A program made the translations under genes and the position numbers. DNA of 64,000 nucleotides from Neonectria sp. B-13. Lineage: Eukaryota > Ascomycota > Sordariomycetes > Hypocreales > Nectriaceae. The notes below the pieces were generated by a model. That model was given only the letters and a program-made list of their open reading frames with translations. It did not search any database and was not told where the DNA came from. The DNA is taken from assembly GCA_002682825.1 (NCBI GenBank), contig NOKP01000032.1, positions 1 to 64,000 of the forward strand. Reading direction: 5' to 3'. Below are positions 22,688 to 32,507 of this stretch, piece after piece (within the stretch, counting starts at the first letter, position 1; every line of letters begins with the position of its first letter).

Positions 22688-24407
22688 ATGGGAATCATGT
22701 ATCGTCTACGCTCCCTTCTGGCTGTTGCCGCCCTTTGTGGCCTATCCTCTTCCTTTGAGTACAACACCTTCGATGGTGAAGGACATCCCTCCTGCTACAA
22801 TGTCACTACTGTTTATGATGCAAGGAGCGTTGGTGAGATTGTAGATCTTGTCAAGGACGCAGCCAGCAAGGGTCTCCAGGTACGCGCTGGGGCGAAAGGC
22901 CATATGTGGTATGATACCCAATGCTCTGACGATGAGACCGTCATCATCCGCACCGAGTATGTGAACGACATTTGGGACTTGGACCTCGATTCAGGAACGG
23001 TGATGGTTGAGGCTGGGGTCACGTTTTTTCAGTTGGCTGAGTACCTTCACGAGAACGGCGCCAACATTGGAACAGGTCTGGTCAATTGGAACATCAGTCT
23101 AGGAGGAAGTATCGCCATGGGAGCTCATCGAACTTCGCTCCGAGAGGACGCAGTCGTCGTCGGCGGGGTACTTTCGATGGACATTATTGACGGCAGGGGA
23201 GAAATTCGACACATCGAACGTGATGAATCGGACGACGATTGGCTGGCTGCTTCAACCTCTCTCGGGATTCTGGGAATCATTGCCAGGATAAAGATGCAGG
23301 TGTTCCCAGAGACAAAGGTGTGGGCTATGCAGAAAACGTGAGTTGACCAGAGATCTTCGGTCTATTATGCGTCTGATTGGAGGTAGACTGGACGAAGACG
23401 ATGTCCTTGATGGAGACATCTATGGAATGATTTCGCCATATCTTACAGCCAACCTTTGGGTATGTCCCCAATAAATTCTCCGGAGCCGTGATATTAACAC
23501 TGACCAAGTGGTGGCCATATAAACGCAAGTTTCACTGGCGCTACTATGACTCCGTTCCCATCGATGAGAGTGACCAAGAGGGATTCCAATCTACCTTCTC
23601 CTTGACTGAACTCGAAGCAGTCGCAGCACGCACCCTCCTCGATAGTGGTAAGTATCTGCCATCTTCGAACTGGCTGGCGGAGGAAATCTTCTTTGGCCTG
23701 TGGGAAAAGCCCAACTTTCACGACAAGTCCACCAACGAAGAGATTGAGGAGTGGCCAGTGTACGGGTACAACTATGATGTCCTCATTGGAGGACTGTATC
23801 CTGATCAAAAGCCGGAATGGGACTACGATCTCCGTGGATACACTCTGGAGCTCGCATTCCCCGTGACGCGAGCAAACGAGATGCTTAAGAGAGTCCGCGG
23901 ATTGTTTGACGCCGAGGCAAAGAAACTGATCTTCATGACCTCGACCTACAGAAGTGGCATTAATATAAAATTTAGCAAGCCGCATTACGATTTTCTTGGC
24001 CAGGCGACGTACGACACCGCGGATGGCCAGGACTGGAGTAAGGGCACTATCATGTTTGACTTTCCGTCGTATCGACCAACAGTTGGGGACCACAAGCGAT
24101 ACAATGAGCGGTTCTGTAAGTTGAAGATATGAAAAGACAGGCAAATGCTAACGGGGTAGATATAAACCTCGCCAACACATTGATTGATGAGTTCCCCTGC
24201 CGGCCTCATTGGACAAAGAACACTCGGGATGTATTCAAGAGATCAGTCAAGAATCTGGATCCAGACGTATGTTTGCCACAGCCATAGTAAGAGCCCAGCG
24301 GCTAACCAGTGTAGAATCTTGCTCGGTTCAAGGTTGTGAGGGAGAAATTTGATCCTGATGGTATCTACAGGAGCGTAGTCGGAGAGATCCTGGGAATGTA
24401 TGACTGA
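22688..24407 (+). CDS. secreted FAD-linked oxidase, ALO-type C-terminus
   Basis: Five exons, 22688..23337, 23387..23459, 23509..24115, 24160..24266 and 24315..24407, about 509 residues. The N-terminus is a signal peptide (MYRLRSLLAVAALCGLSSS), so the enzyme is probably secreted. Residues about 40-215 match an FAD_binding_4 (PCMH) domain, with VRAGAKGHMWYDTQC and GTGLVNWNISLGGSIAMGAH as flavin-contact regions. The C-terminus HWTKNTRDVFKRSVKNLDPD...FKVVREKFDPDGIYRS fits the D-arabinono-1,4-lactone oxidase / sugar-alcohol oxidase end. It should oxidise a sugar lactone or polyol and release hydrogen peroxide; the substrate is unknown. An alternative start lies three codons downstream. Confidence 0.85.
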
Positions 24408-24810
24408 GACCAAGCCTGATACTCAGGAAGAATGGAACTGGATGTGAGAGTGGCCCAGGACTTTGTAAGGCGCAGGATTTAGGAGGCAGAAGTTGTCGTA
24501 TTGAGTCGAATTTTGACACTACCTTTTTCTTCATTCTCTACAGCAAGATAGATGGGCCCTGCGATGACTTGGGAATATGTTGTCTTTGGCGGCATAACTC
24601 ATGTCTCACGAAAGATGAACAATGACTCTTTATGACTACAACAGGGCGTTTAGAATAGGCTTAGATAAGCCAACCAGCAATCATCACCCCTCACCGCGCT
24701 TCGGTCCTCAACCAACAACTTCAACTTCTCTCGCACCCCTTTACCGCCCATCACCCACATTCCCAAGCAAGCGCCGCCTGACGCCCAGAAATAGCCATTT
24801 CCTCGTTACC
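24408..24810. other. intergenic; promoter of the kinase-fold gene
   Basis: The frame is open from 24622 into the next gene, but residues encoded before 24811 are low-complexity Pro/Ser/Thr without similarity. CT-rich tracts here are typical of fungal core promoters. Confidence 0.4.
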
Positions 24811-25875
24811 ATGACGGATGCTGCTTCCACGACCAGTCCTGCCACAACACAGCCCCTGGAGTCGCCACCACCTCCTTGGAGCGTACTGGAGTTTACCTTC
24901 AGTAATAGAGATACAGACTCAGAGCTGGTCATCACCTGCTGTGGCAAGCGCTTTTTTCTCCACCTCTTCGCTGATAACTTCTCTGAGTCGCCCCAGCTGA
25001 GAGAGCGCTACCTCTTCTTCCTGGAAGTTGCTGAAAACTACGAACTAGATGGGTTCACCATTGAGGACTTCCACGACTGGGCCGTCGAGCCGCTATTCCC
25101 CTTGTTCCGGAAACTATCTCCATGCGATAAAGATCAGATATGCACTATACACGACTTACTGTTTCCTGAATCCTGTGTCTACACCTTGCGAGCTGTCTCC
25201 GAGGGGCTCGTCCCTGTGCCCTATAAGGACAGCCATGCCGATGACGCGTCGAGATTTGGCGTTCATCTTGCTGATGAACTATGCTCACCTTTCAAATATT
25301 TCCTCCCATCTGATATCCAGATCGACAAGGAGCCTATAATTGGACCACCCTCTGGGATGCCAAGCAAAGTGCGTCTTAAGGATGGAACCCACGCCTTCTT
25401 TAAGTTCATTCGCCGTGGAGACAAACACTTTCTTAAGACTGAGCTCGATAACTACAAGAAGATCAGCAAGGCGCAGCTAGATGATAGCCTACGAATATCT
25501 CGCCTGTATGGTCTGGTGCGGAGTGAGGCCGGTGTCGTCTTTGGCCTTTTGCTCACCTATATAGACTGCGGACGCGTGACACTGTCCTGTTCTGTGAAGC
25601 TGGACACCGCAGTACCCCTACGAGAGAAGTGGGTTTTGCAGCTCCGACACATCATCAGCCAGCTACATGTAGCTAGCATTGCCTGGGGAGATGCCAAGCC
25701 GGACAATGTCCTGATTGATGGAAATGTGGATGTATGGGTCATCGACTTCGGCGGTGGCTATACGGAGGGCTGGGTGCCTAAGGAGCTGGCCGGGACAGTG
25801 GCAGGGGATTTGCATGCTCTTGAGAGAATGGACAGGTTTATTAGCGCCGAGGGTGGAGAAGAGTTGGATGCCTAG
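24811..25875 (+). CDS. protein-kinase-fold protein, divergent
   Basis: Single exon, 354 residues from MTDAASTTSP (good ACCATGA context); an upstream in-frame ATG at 24622 is less likely. The C-terminal half has a kinase-type catalytic loop, IAWGDAKPDNVLID, with GDxKxxN in place of HRDxKxxN, and WVIDFGGGYTEGWV in place of DFG. Upstream, AFFKFIRRG may carry the ATP-binding Lys. No glycine-rich loop is evident. The N-terminal 170 residues (SVLEFTFSNRDTDSELVITC) are a separate region common in this fungal-specific family. Members are abundant and mostly unstudied, and activity is uncertain. It is not a canonical signalling kinase. Confidence 0.7.
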   Translation: MTDAASTTSPATTQPLESPPPPWSVLEFTFSNRDTDSELVITCCGKRFFLHLFADNFSESPQLRERYLFFLEVAENYELDGFTIEDFHDWAVEPLFPLFRKLSPCDKDQICTIHDLLFPESCVYTLRAVSEGLVPVPYKDSHADDASRFGVHLADELCSPFKYFLPSDIQIDKEPIIGPPSGMPSKVRLKDGTHAFFKFIRRGDKHFLKTELDNYKKISKAQLDDSLRISRLYGLVRSEAGVVFGLLLTYIDCGRVTLSCSVKLDTAVPLREKWVLQLRHIISQLHVASIAWGDAKPDNVLIDGNVDVWVIDFGGGYTEGWVPKELAGTVAGDLHALERMDRFISAEGGEELDA

Positions 25876-26019
25876 ATACGCGAGCCTAGGATGGAGAAAA
25901 AGCCGGACCGAGAAGGCTGTACCTTGGCATTAGATGAGGATTCATGAAGGACTGTATGAGGTTATGTATGACTGCATTGAAGTAATCTTGTGTTATAGTG
26001 TTATGACCTATCGTGACCC

Positions 26020-26379
26020 ATGGGGAGGCCGCGGAAGGTTGGGCAAGCCCAGGTCTTTGATGCCGAGGTGAAACGCGCGCTTGAGGTTCTCTGGCGGGTC
26101 TGTCACCTACTCACTAGCCGTAGAATACACATCTATCTTGATAATACAGAAACAGTAGGATCTCTTTTAGACAATCCGCCATATACATTGCAAGTAGAAT
26201 GCCTCGAATTTCGATCACTGGCAACACCTGAGACTACCATCAGGTGGTGCTCAGGGCATGTAAAGATTCCAAGGAACGAGGAAGCTGATGAGCGCGCAAA
26301 GCTCGGTAGCAACTCGCCCCTATTATCTAGAACCCGACCTACCCTCACTGTGGTTAAAAGGATAGCTAAGATGTTGTAG
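26020..26379 (+). pseudogene. LINE retrotransposon RNase H fragment
   Basis: About 119 codons resemble the RNase H domain at the 3' end of the Pol protein of Tad-like LINEs: IYLDNTETVGSLLD, the central Asp motif, and TIRWCSGHVKIPRNEEADERA, the WxPGH-x-N-x3-D region with Cys-Ser before Gly-His. No reverse transcriptase lies upstream, where the kinase-fold gene ends 145 bp before. It is a 5'-truncated relic. The following 250 bp are AT-rich and degenerate. Confidence 0.7.
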
Positions 26380-26597
26380 CCTGGTCTCTAGAATAACGAT
26401 AGGCTTATAAGAGTAGCTAGTATGAGCAGTCATTGTCGCAATAGCGATTATTGACCAGTCTTTCACCCTATGGTATAACTGTCTAGTATAGCTATTACAA
26501 TTATACTATAGAAATGGGTTTGTAGAGTCCACACTGATCAAACAAACAGTGAAGGATGGAAAATATACAGCAGTCAGCTGCTTAACCTTCACTATTG

Positions 26598-26715
26598 ATG
26601 GGTATCACCCTTAATTAAATCAAACTATGCCAACCATGAGCTTCCGCGAAATGCATTATCAGGTGCCGGAAATAGAGGTCAATTGCCCAGCAACCTGTAC
26701 TTTTGGTGTATGGTT
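26598..26715 (+). repeat. dispersed repeat, copy B (internally shortened)
   Basis: Two blocks match copy A. The first is 26601..26637 (GGGTATCACCC, then TTAATTAAATCAAACTATGCCAACC). The second is 26673..26709, 35 of 37 identical with two transitions. The roughly 110 bp between the corresponding blocks of copy A are missing or replaced. Confidence 0.65.
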
Positions 26716-26866
26716 CGCTTTATGCCATTCGTTTTCTTTTCCCCCACACTCCCTAAACACGAAGAAAGAAGAAAAAGACTTGAGATGATCCGTTTAGTTT
26801 CTTTATTAGTTCATATGCGTATTTTAGTATTTTAGAAGTTTTATCCAGGCCTCATTGCTGCTCCTC

Positions 26867-28075
26867 TCACGCACGCAACGTCGCGATGTGGTCTAGGATT
26901 ATCGTGTGCCATTTGGATAACCACACCATCAGCCATTGACCCCCAGGCCACGTAGACTCCAAAGCCAGCTTTGAATGTCCATGAAAACCCGAACTCCGTA
27001 AGAAGAGAAAACCACACATCACTGCCAGTATCACTACTACGACTAAAATCACACCCACAAACAGGCACAGCGACCATTGTCGTCCACGCTTCTGGGCCGC
27101 CTTGTCTGGTGTGGTGGCATGAAGCCCGGTAAAATCAATGTCTTTCAGCCGAATATCCAAACTGCTATAGTTTCCAGGGAGGCAGTTCTTGGTCGACTCT
27201 TTCGGCGCAATGTCGGTTTTCACGGATGATTTACCCGACGCGGTGTGGGCTGTCGGAGGGCTAAGCTTCGAAACTGAGTCTGGTGTTGAGGTTGAAGTTG
27301 ATGCTGGAGAGGAAGCCAGTGAGGGAGATGATGTCGAGTCCATGGTGGAGGTCGGTGCAAGGCTCAGATCTAAGGATGCAGTGGAAACTGAAGATGGAGG
27401 TAGAACGGGGGCTGAGACTAGAGCAGGAGACGATGTTTGGGAGGGCGTAGAAGCTGGAGCCGGAGTCGAAGTGGAAGCTGAATCCAGCGCTGGGGATGGA
27501 GCTGAGAGGGCAGGAGCCGGAGCCGCAGACGCAGCCGGTATCAGAACCGCATCTGAAGATGAGTTCTGAGGGGGAGATGAAGCCGAGGGTTGATATTGAG
27601 CTGCAGTTGGAGCTAGTGTCGGAGTCGAAGTCAGAGTCGAAGTCGGAGCGGAAGAGGGGTCCTGAGAGGGAGTTGAAGACGGGGCTGGAGATGAAGTCGG
27701 AGCTGGAACTGAGGCTAAGGCGAGTGTAGGAACTTGAGCTGGGATTGCGGCCGTAGCCCCAGAAGTATCGGTTGCAGGAGGCGATGAATTAGACAGAGTT
27801 GGAGAGAAAGAAAAGGCTGAGGAAGCAGATGAAGCCGGCGAGACAGCGGCAGCTCTGGCCCGAGCCCGAGCCTTGGCCTGGGCGCGAAAGGGACTGGGAG
27901 AGCTAGGGGAGGTTGGATTACCGGAAGCGGTCGGGGATTTGGAGGTTCGAGGAGATCTGGGGGAAGCGAAAGTCCGGGTTGGAGTTCGAGGAGCTTGCGT
28001 TTCCCTGTGTCTCGATGATGCCGTTGCCGCGGCATACCGGGGAACTTGATGGTTGATGGCCGACACCGACGACAT
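26867..28075 (-). CDS. mucin-like single-pass membrane protein
   Basis: Single exon, 402 residues from MSSVSAINHQVPRYAA; the frame is open further upstream to 28210, but the sequence there is unlike protein. Residues 20-290 are low complexity, dominated by Ser, Pro, Thr and Ala with imperfect repeats (TSTLTSTPTLAPT, SSPALVSAPVLPPSS), a likely O-glycosylated or disordered segment, with a basic patch (FRAQAKARARARAAA) near residue 75. A single membrane segment, WSLCLFVGVILVVVVILAVM, lies near residue 350, followed by about 35 residues. There is no signal peptide, so topology is uncertain (type II is possible). Composition similarity to wall-stress sensors is superficial and no WSC domain is present. 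Confidence 0.6.
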   Translation of the reverse strand: MSSVSAINHQVPRYAAATASSRHRETQAPRTPTRTFASPRSPRTSKSPTASGNPTSPSSPSPFRAQAKARARARAAAVSPASSASSAFSFSPTLSNSSPPATDTSGATAAIPAQVPTLALASVPAPTSSPAPSSTPSQDPSSAPTSTLTSTPTLAPTAAQYQPSASSPPQNSSSDAVLIPAASAAPAPALSAPSPALDSASTSTPAPASTPSQTSSPALVSAPVLPPSSVSTASLDLSLAPTSTMDSTSSPSLASSPASTSTSTPDSVSKLSPPTAHTASGKSSVKTDIAPKESTKNCLPGNYSSLDIRLKDIDFTGLHATTPDKAAQKRGRQWSLCLFVGVILVVVVILAVMCGFLFLRSSGFHGHSKLALESTWPGGQWLMVWLSKWHTIILDHIATLRA

Positions 28076-28967
28076 CGCGTGTTTGTATAGTGGTTTGTCG
28101 TCTTTGTTCGTGTGTCTGTGTGTGTCTGGTCGGTCTGGTTGTGCCTTTGTATATCTGTGTGTGTGTTGGGGGAATACCAAGTCAAGTTTGTTGACCCAAC
28201 AATCAGTCACGAAAACGCGGGACGTAGGCGACTATCATTCCCTCGCGGCTTCGATCGGACACCGCAATACTGTACCACGCAAGCCCGATTGAGTTTGTCG
28301 GTTCTCATGCGCAGACGATGAGCTGATCTATGCAGGTACGAATACGTTGGCAGTTCAGCCTCCATCTAGCAAGATTGTAACGACACCAACATCACGTCCA
28401 GGTTTTGAAGGGGGTTTTGTTTCATAAGACTTGCGATATTGACAGAGGCAATCTGTATTATGAGTATGATCTGAGCACATATGCACATGCGCCTCTGAAA
28501 CACTGACGTGTGGTTACCCTCGTCGTCAGGCGATAGGTGTCCTTCTCTGGTACACTGATGGTCGCCAACGGCGACTGGGCCAGCATCGCCCGGATTTGGT
28601 TTCCGAGCCTATTACGGACGGTGACTTAGACAAGGGACAGGTTTACGGCAAAAAGGCCAAGGTTTCCGGGGTGTACGTGGCTGTCGTGATGACCCGGGAA
28701 CCGGCGAGTCGGGGCCGACGATTCGCGTCGTGCGGGCTAGAGCGGTCGATGTCTCGCCTTACTAGCTTGTCTCATACTACCAATGCAGTAAGTGAAGCCC
28801 TTCAGTCTTTCTGTTGGTGGGACGAACAGGTCTTGCCCGCTAAGACCAGCCACAGAGTGCTTTGGATGGATCTAGTTTACAGCCGCAGCCGCCTCATTCT
28901 GTTAAGGCGGCTACATGATATTGTTTTGACAAGCGCTACACATCCTTCACAGTACTCCCATGCTTCC
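28076..28967. other. intergenic, with GT-rich tract
   Basis: A GT/TG-rich stretch at 28105-28170 lies just upstream of the mucin-like gene (CA/AC-rich on its strand). The plus-strand frame starting at 28596 is mostly antisense to the next gene. Confidence 0.45.
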
Positions 28968-29582
28968 CTATCGACTTTTCTGGTTGACCTCTTGGCCGGG
29001 ATCGACAGGGGCGACGTGGAGTGGCAACCCCAGTTTAATGCGCTGGACAGCATCCGAGAAAACGCTGGCATCAGACGAGCCTGCGTCGATGTATTGACCG
29101 CTTTCACCGTCTTTAGCCACAGGCACCAGCTGAAGGCCGCCCTCGTCGATATACCACATGCGGAACGAGAGTCCAACCGTCGTCATGGCCCATACCCACT
29201 TCAAACTGTCTTTTTGGATACATGCCATTGCAGCGTCGAGTGCCTGCTGCTCGACGTCCCGAACACTGAGGCTCTGGTGCTTGCATCGGACGCAGAGTAA
29301 GGCCGATAACGTGTCATTGTCAGCGTCGTATCGCCTCACCGCCATCTCGGTCTGTGGTAGTGACGCCTCGCTAGAGCGCCCGGCAGTCACCGAGCAAATG
29401 TCTGGCTGGTAAAAGGCTTGTCGCACAACGACCTGCCAGAAAATCCACGAGCCATTTTGCGTATCCTCAAGAGCTTCATTGCGCGCGTCGTTGTAGAGCT
29501 TCCGGAGCAGCCCTGATTCGACCAGGCTCATTGCGGGTGAGGTCTCGGCAGTGGCTGCGAGGTAAGATGTCTCCAAGGGCAT
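28968..29582 (-). CDS. conserved fungal hypothetical protein
   Basis: Single exon, 204 residues from MPLETSYLAATAETSP. An alpha/beta pattern with KWVWAMTTVGLSFRMWYI and DVEQQALDAAMACIQKDSL looks like a folded globular domain. Similar unnamed proteins occur in many filamentous ascomycetes (from memory, not searched). There is no signal peptide or membrane segment. The frame is open further upstream to 29897, but that part is Arg-rich and less protein-like, so I chose the internal Met. Function unknown. Confidence 0.55.
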   Translation of the reverse strand: MPLETSYLAATAETSPAMSLVESGLLRKLYNDARNEALEDTQNGSWIFWQVVVRQAFYQPDICSVTAGRSSEASLPQTEMAVRRYDADNDTLSALLCVRCKHQSLSVRDVEQQALDAAMACIQKDSLKWVWAMTTVGLSFRMWYIDEGGLQLVPVAKDGESGQYIDAGSSDASVFSDAVQRIKLGLPLHVAPVDPGQEVNQKSR

Positions 29583-29898
29583 GCTAATTGAAGACGTCGT
29601 GAGTTGGAATGAGGATGCGCGGGAGATAATGTCCACAGGCACAAGTCTAGCCACAGTCGGTAGCCTTCCTCGTGTCCGCCACTGAACATGTCCTTTGCCT
29701 CGCCGCCTTCGCTCATTCCTCTCGCACCTACGAAAACAAGCTAAATAGACTATTACCCAATTCGCATTATCACCATGATGAATCAATGGGCAATACAAAC
29801 GAGCCATTGGAATACGAGTCACTTTGGGGCTTAGGCGGAGCGCAATTAGTCGCCCGGGGAAGGCCCGACGTGGTCCTAGGAGCAACGCCACAGCCATC

Positions 29899-30225
29899 TT
29901 ATGCCGGGACTAAGCTGCTAGGCGACACACCAAAGGTGGCATGTGCCGCTTGCGAAAGAAAGCTGAAAGGCCCCGCCGACTTAGTCTGAGGGCGTGGCGT
30001 TGCGTGGCGTTCCGCGAATCCCGGGGTAATCTCGACCGGGGAAGATGCGCGGATCGACGCGGAGGACGGACTCGCGCTCGGTTGCCTCGGCCGAGGCGAA
30101 ATCGAGATGCTCAGCCAGAGAACCTTAAGGCGATCGTCCATGACTCGTGCCGTTTGCGGCTTGCAGAACCGACACTGGACGCCGTCCATATCCTCCCGCC
30201 GGGCCGCGATATCGACTCCGATCAA
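29899..30225 (-). CDS. possible small hypothetical protein, start uncertain
   Basis: A GC-rich open frame on the minus strand (IGVDIAARREDMDGVQCRFC, then RVMDDRLKVLWLSISI). A 43-nt candidate intron just upstream would join it to a short first exon MFQPLD near 30315. No domain is recognised, and CRFC is the only cysteine pair. The opposite strand is also open (29941..30459), so strand and reality are both uncertain. Confidence 0.25.
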   Translation of the reverse strand: MIGVDIAARREDMDGVQCRFCKPQTARVMDDRLKVLWLSISISPRPRQPSASPSSASIRASSPVEITPGFAERHATPRPQTKSAGPFSFLSQAAHATFGVSPSSLVPA

Positions 30226-30662
30226 GGACTCACGGGTCCAAAGAATGGACGATGTCCTCTACAGTCAAGGCGGATCGAAATCCTCATCGAAATCCACGTC
30301 CAGGGGCTGAAACATCTCAAACGAGAACTGATCAGCATGCGCGATACAATTCAAGACCCAGTCTCAGTCAATTACCCCAACTTGATCACGTCCAATTGCA
30401 GTCATTCTCACTCAACACCGTGCATGGAGGCTTGTCGACTAACATCCACTTGGGCTTAGCCAGCTCCCCCTAGTGTTGCACTTGCAATTCCATCTGAGTC
30501 TAAACAGGCTGGGAGTGGTTCAGAGCGCCCCTCGGTCAGCTGCTACCTTTCTCTGTAGCCAATTTTCTTACATCTATTGCATCGCCGCCCCTCTCCCTAG
30601 TGTGGAAAACCTCATCCGTCCATCCGCATCATGCATCCTTATTCTCTCCTTGTGGGCGTGCC
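30226..30662. other. promoter region of the multi-pass membrane gene
   Basis: Pyrimidine-rich tracts occur in the last 150 bp before the start codon at 30663. No separate gene recognised, apart from the possible first exon noted for the preceding entry. Confidence 0.4.
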
Positions 30663-31876
30663 ATGAAAACCCTCGTCTCTCCCCATTTCGTCGCCCAGGA
30701 AGTCACCCAAACTGATCTCATTATTGCGTCCCTGGCTTGGGGGTTTACCATTGGCTTCGGCTGGTTGACGACATGGACGGCCGTGAAGCAGACGACGCAG
30801 ATCTTTAGGCGACGCGGCCGACGTGTTTTCTCGAATACCTACGTTTGGATGATATGGCTAGAGCTTCTTGTGTGCCTCATCTTCGCCGTTATCTGCTTTC
30901 TGCATTTGTTAGGCTATATACCCCCAAGGTCAGTCAACTTCCCTTGTTCTCCATATTTGACGAGCACACTTGGAAAAGCCATGCTGACATTGGACAACCA
31001 GTTTCGCATTTTACTTTGCTATTCGTATGTTCTGCTTGAGCGATGCGACAATCCAACACTGATGAGTCCTGCTAACTTGCAATCCTCAGTTACTACCTGG
31101 GCCCTTCAAGTAAGACCTCGCTACTCGTTCACGATGGATCGGCATTAACCTGCTGCCAGGTTCAACTTCTGCTTCAGATCATTATCAATCGATGCTCCGT
31201 CCTTCTCACGGACACGAAGAAAGCATGGCAGCTAAAGGTCGGCGTGGCCACCTTGATCACAGCTGTCAACATATCTGTTTATTGCATATGGCTTCCTGCC
31301 CGATTACAGATCTCAGAGCGATACATCTGGATTAACGAGTGGTGGGACCGATGCGAGAAGGTCATATATCTCCTCGTTGATGGGTGTTTGAACTTTTACT
31401 TCATCCACCTGGTCCGCGTCAACCTGATCGCCTACGGCTTGACCAAGTATAAGAAGTTGGCCCACTTCAACATGTTTATCATCGGATTCTCCCTCAGCAT
31501 GGACCTCCTCATTATTACCATGATGAGCTTGAAGAATACCTTTGTTTATATGATGTTTCATCCTCTTGCGTACGTCGTCAAGCTCAACATCGAAATGTCC
31601 ATGGCCGACCTCATCGGAAAGATCGCCAGCGACAAGAGCTCTTGCCCTATATCAGACGCCACATTCTCGAGCTCCACTGGCGAAGGAGCCTATAACCTGG
31701 ATGATATGTCGACACTGGGGAGTCGGAGGAGGACCATGACTGCGGATGAGGTCGAGTCTGTCCTCAAGTCGAGAAGAGCGTTGCGGTATCACCCAGTCGA
31801 CTCATATGCGAGCCACGCCGCGGATTTTGGGGACCGCAGACCATCCATCCCTGCAGCTATGCTGCGAGATCGTTAA
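30663..31876 (+). CDS. fungal multi-pass integral membrane protein
   Basis: Four exons, 30663..30928, 31002..31024, 31090..31109 and 31160..31876, about 341 residues. The two middle exons are only 23 and 20 nt; together they restore SFAFYFAILTTWALQVQLLL in frame. About seven hydrophobic segments are visible, for example DLIIASLAWGFTIGFGWL, WLELLVCLIFAVICFLHLL, VATLITAVNISVYCIWL, MFIIGFSLSMDLLIITMM and FVYMMFHPLAYVV. The C-terminal 110 residues are cytoplasm-like, with Ser-rich and Arg-rich patches. Topology recalls fungal rhodopsin-like or PTH11-like proteins, but no CFEM or signature motif is seen. Function unknown. Confidence 0.75.
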
Positions 31877-32507
31877 AGTCGATTAAGGATATCAACGAAT
31901 TACAAATACATTGGCCAGCAACTGGTCATCACAGAAATCTCCTCCCAGAAGTGAAGAGGCTGAAAAGTCCGCGATACCTGCTAATCAGCCTTGCCATTTG
32001 TCAGTAGCAGACTAGTTAATATCGGTTCGCCACCACTTCTATTATTATCCATGGAGACGTCCACGCAGTCGGTGCACAGAAATGCCAAGATGCGGGATGC
32101 CGAAATGCCGGGCAAATACACGAGAATAAGCGTCGAGCTAACTTTTTACGCTTTCCAACCGGCCAACGCTCAGACACCAGACAATGCGAGTTACACCTGA
32201 TTGCACATACGTGGCAGCATCACAGACACTCGCCAAGTGGCGCTTACTGTGGCTCTGCGTCTCAGCCAAGACGGCTTCGTTCTACTTGATTGGTTTGGAA
32301 GCGGCGGATACGAAGGCGCAGAAACCATGAGCCACTCTCGGACGCGTTGAGCGGAGGTGGGATGGACCCTTGCTCGTGGCTTCATAAGAGTGACGTGCTG
32401 TCACCGCGGCTTCTTCTCCAACATATTTTGCGATTCCATTGAGCATCACAGCATTGCATTAATATCTATCAATTAGAAATTCCGATTCTTGCACACGTCA
32501 AAGCATA
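31877..32507. other. intergenic, no gene recognised
   Basis: Promoter side of the CVNH-LysM gene. Short frames only. Confidence 0.5.

Noticed and set aside
27715..28185. 156-codon minus-strand frame
   Set aside because: Alternative frame of the low-complexity mucin-like gene.
28596..29300. 234-codon plus-strand frame
   Set aside because: Its second half is antisense to the better-supported minus-strand hypothetical gene, and its first half has no protein-like features.
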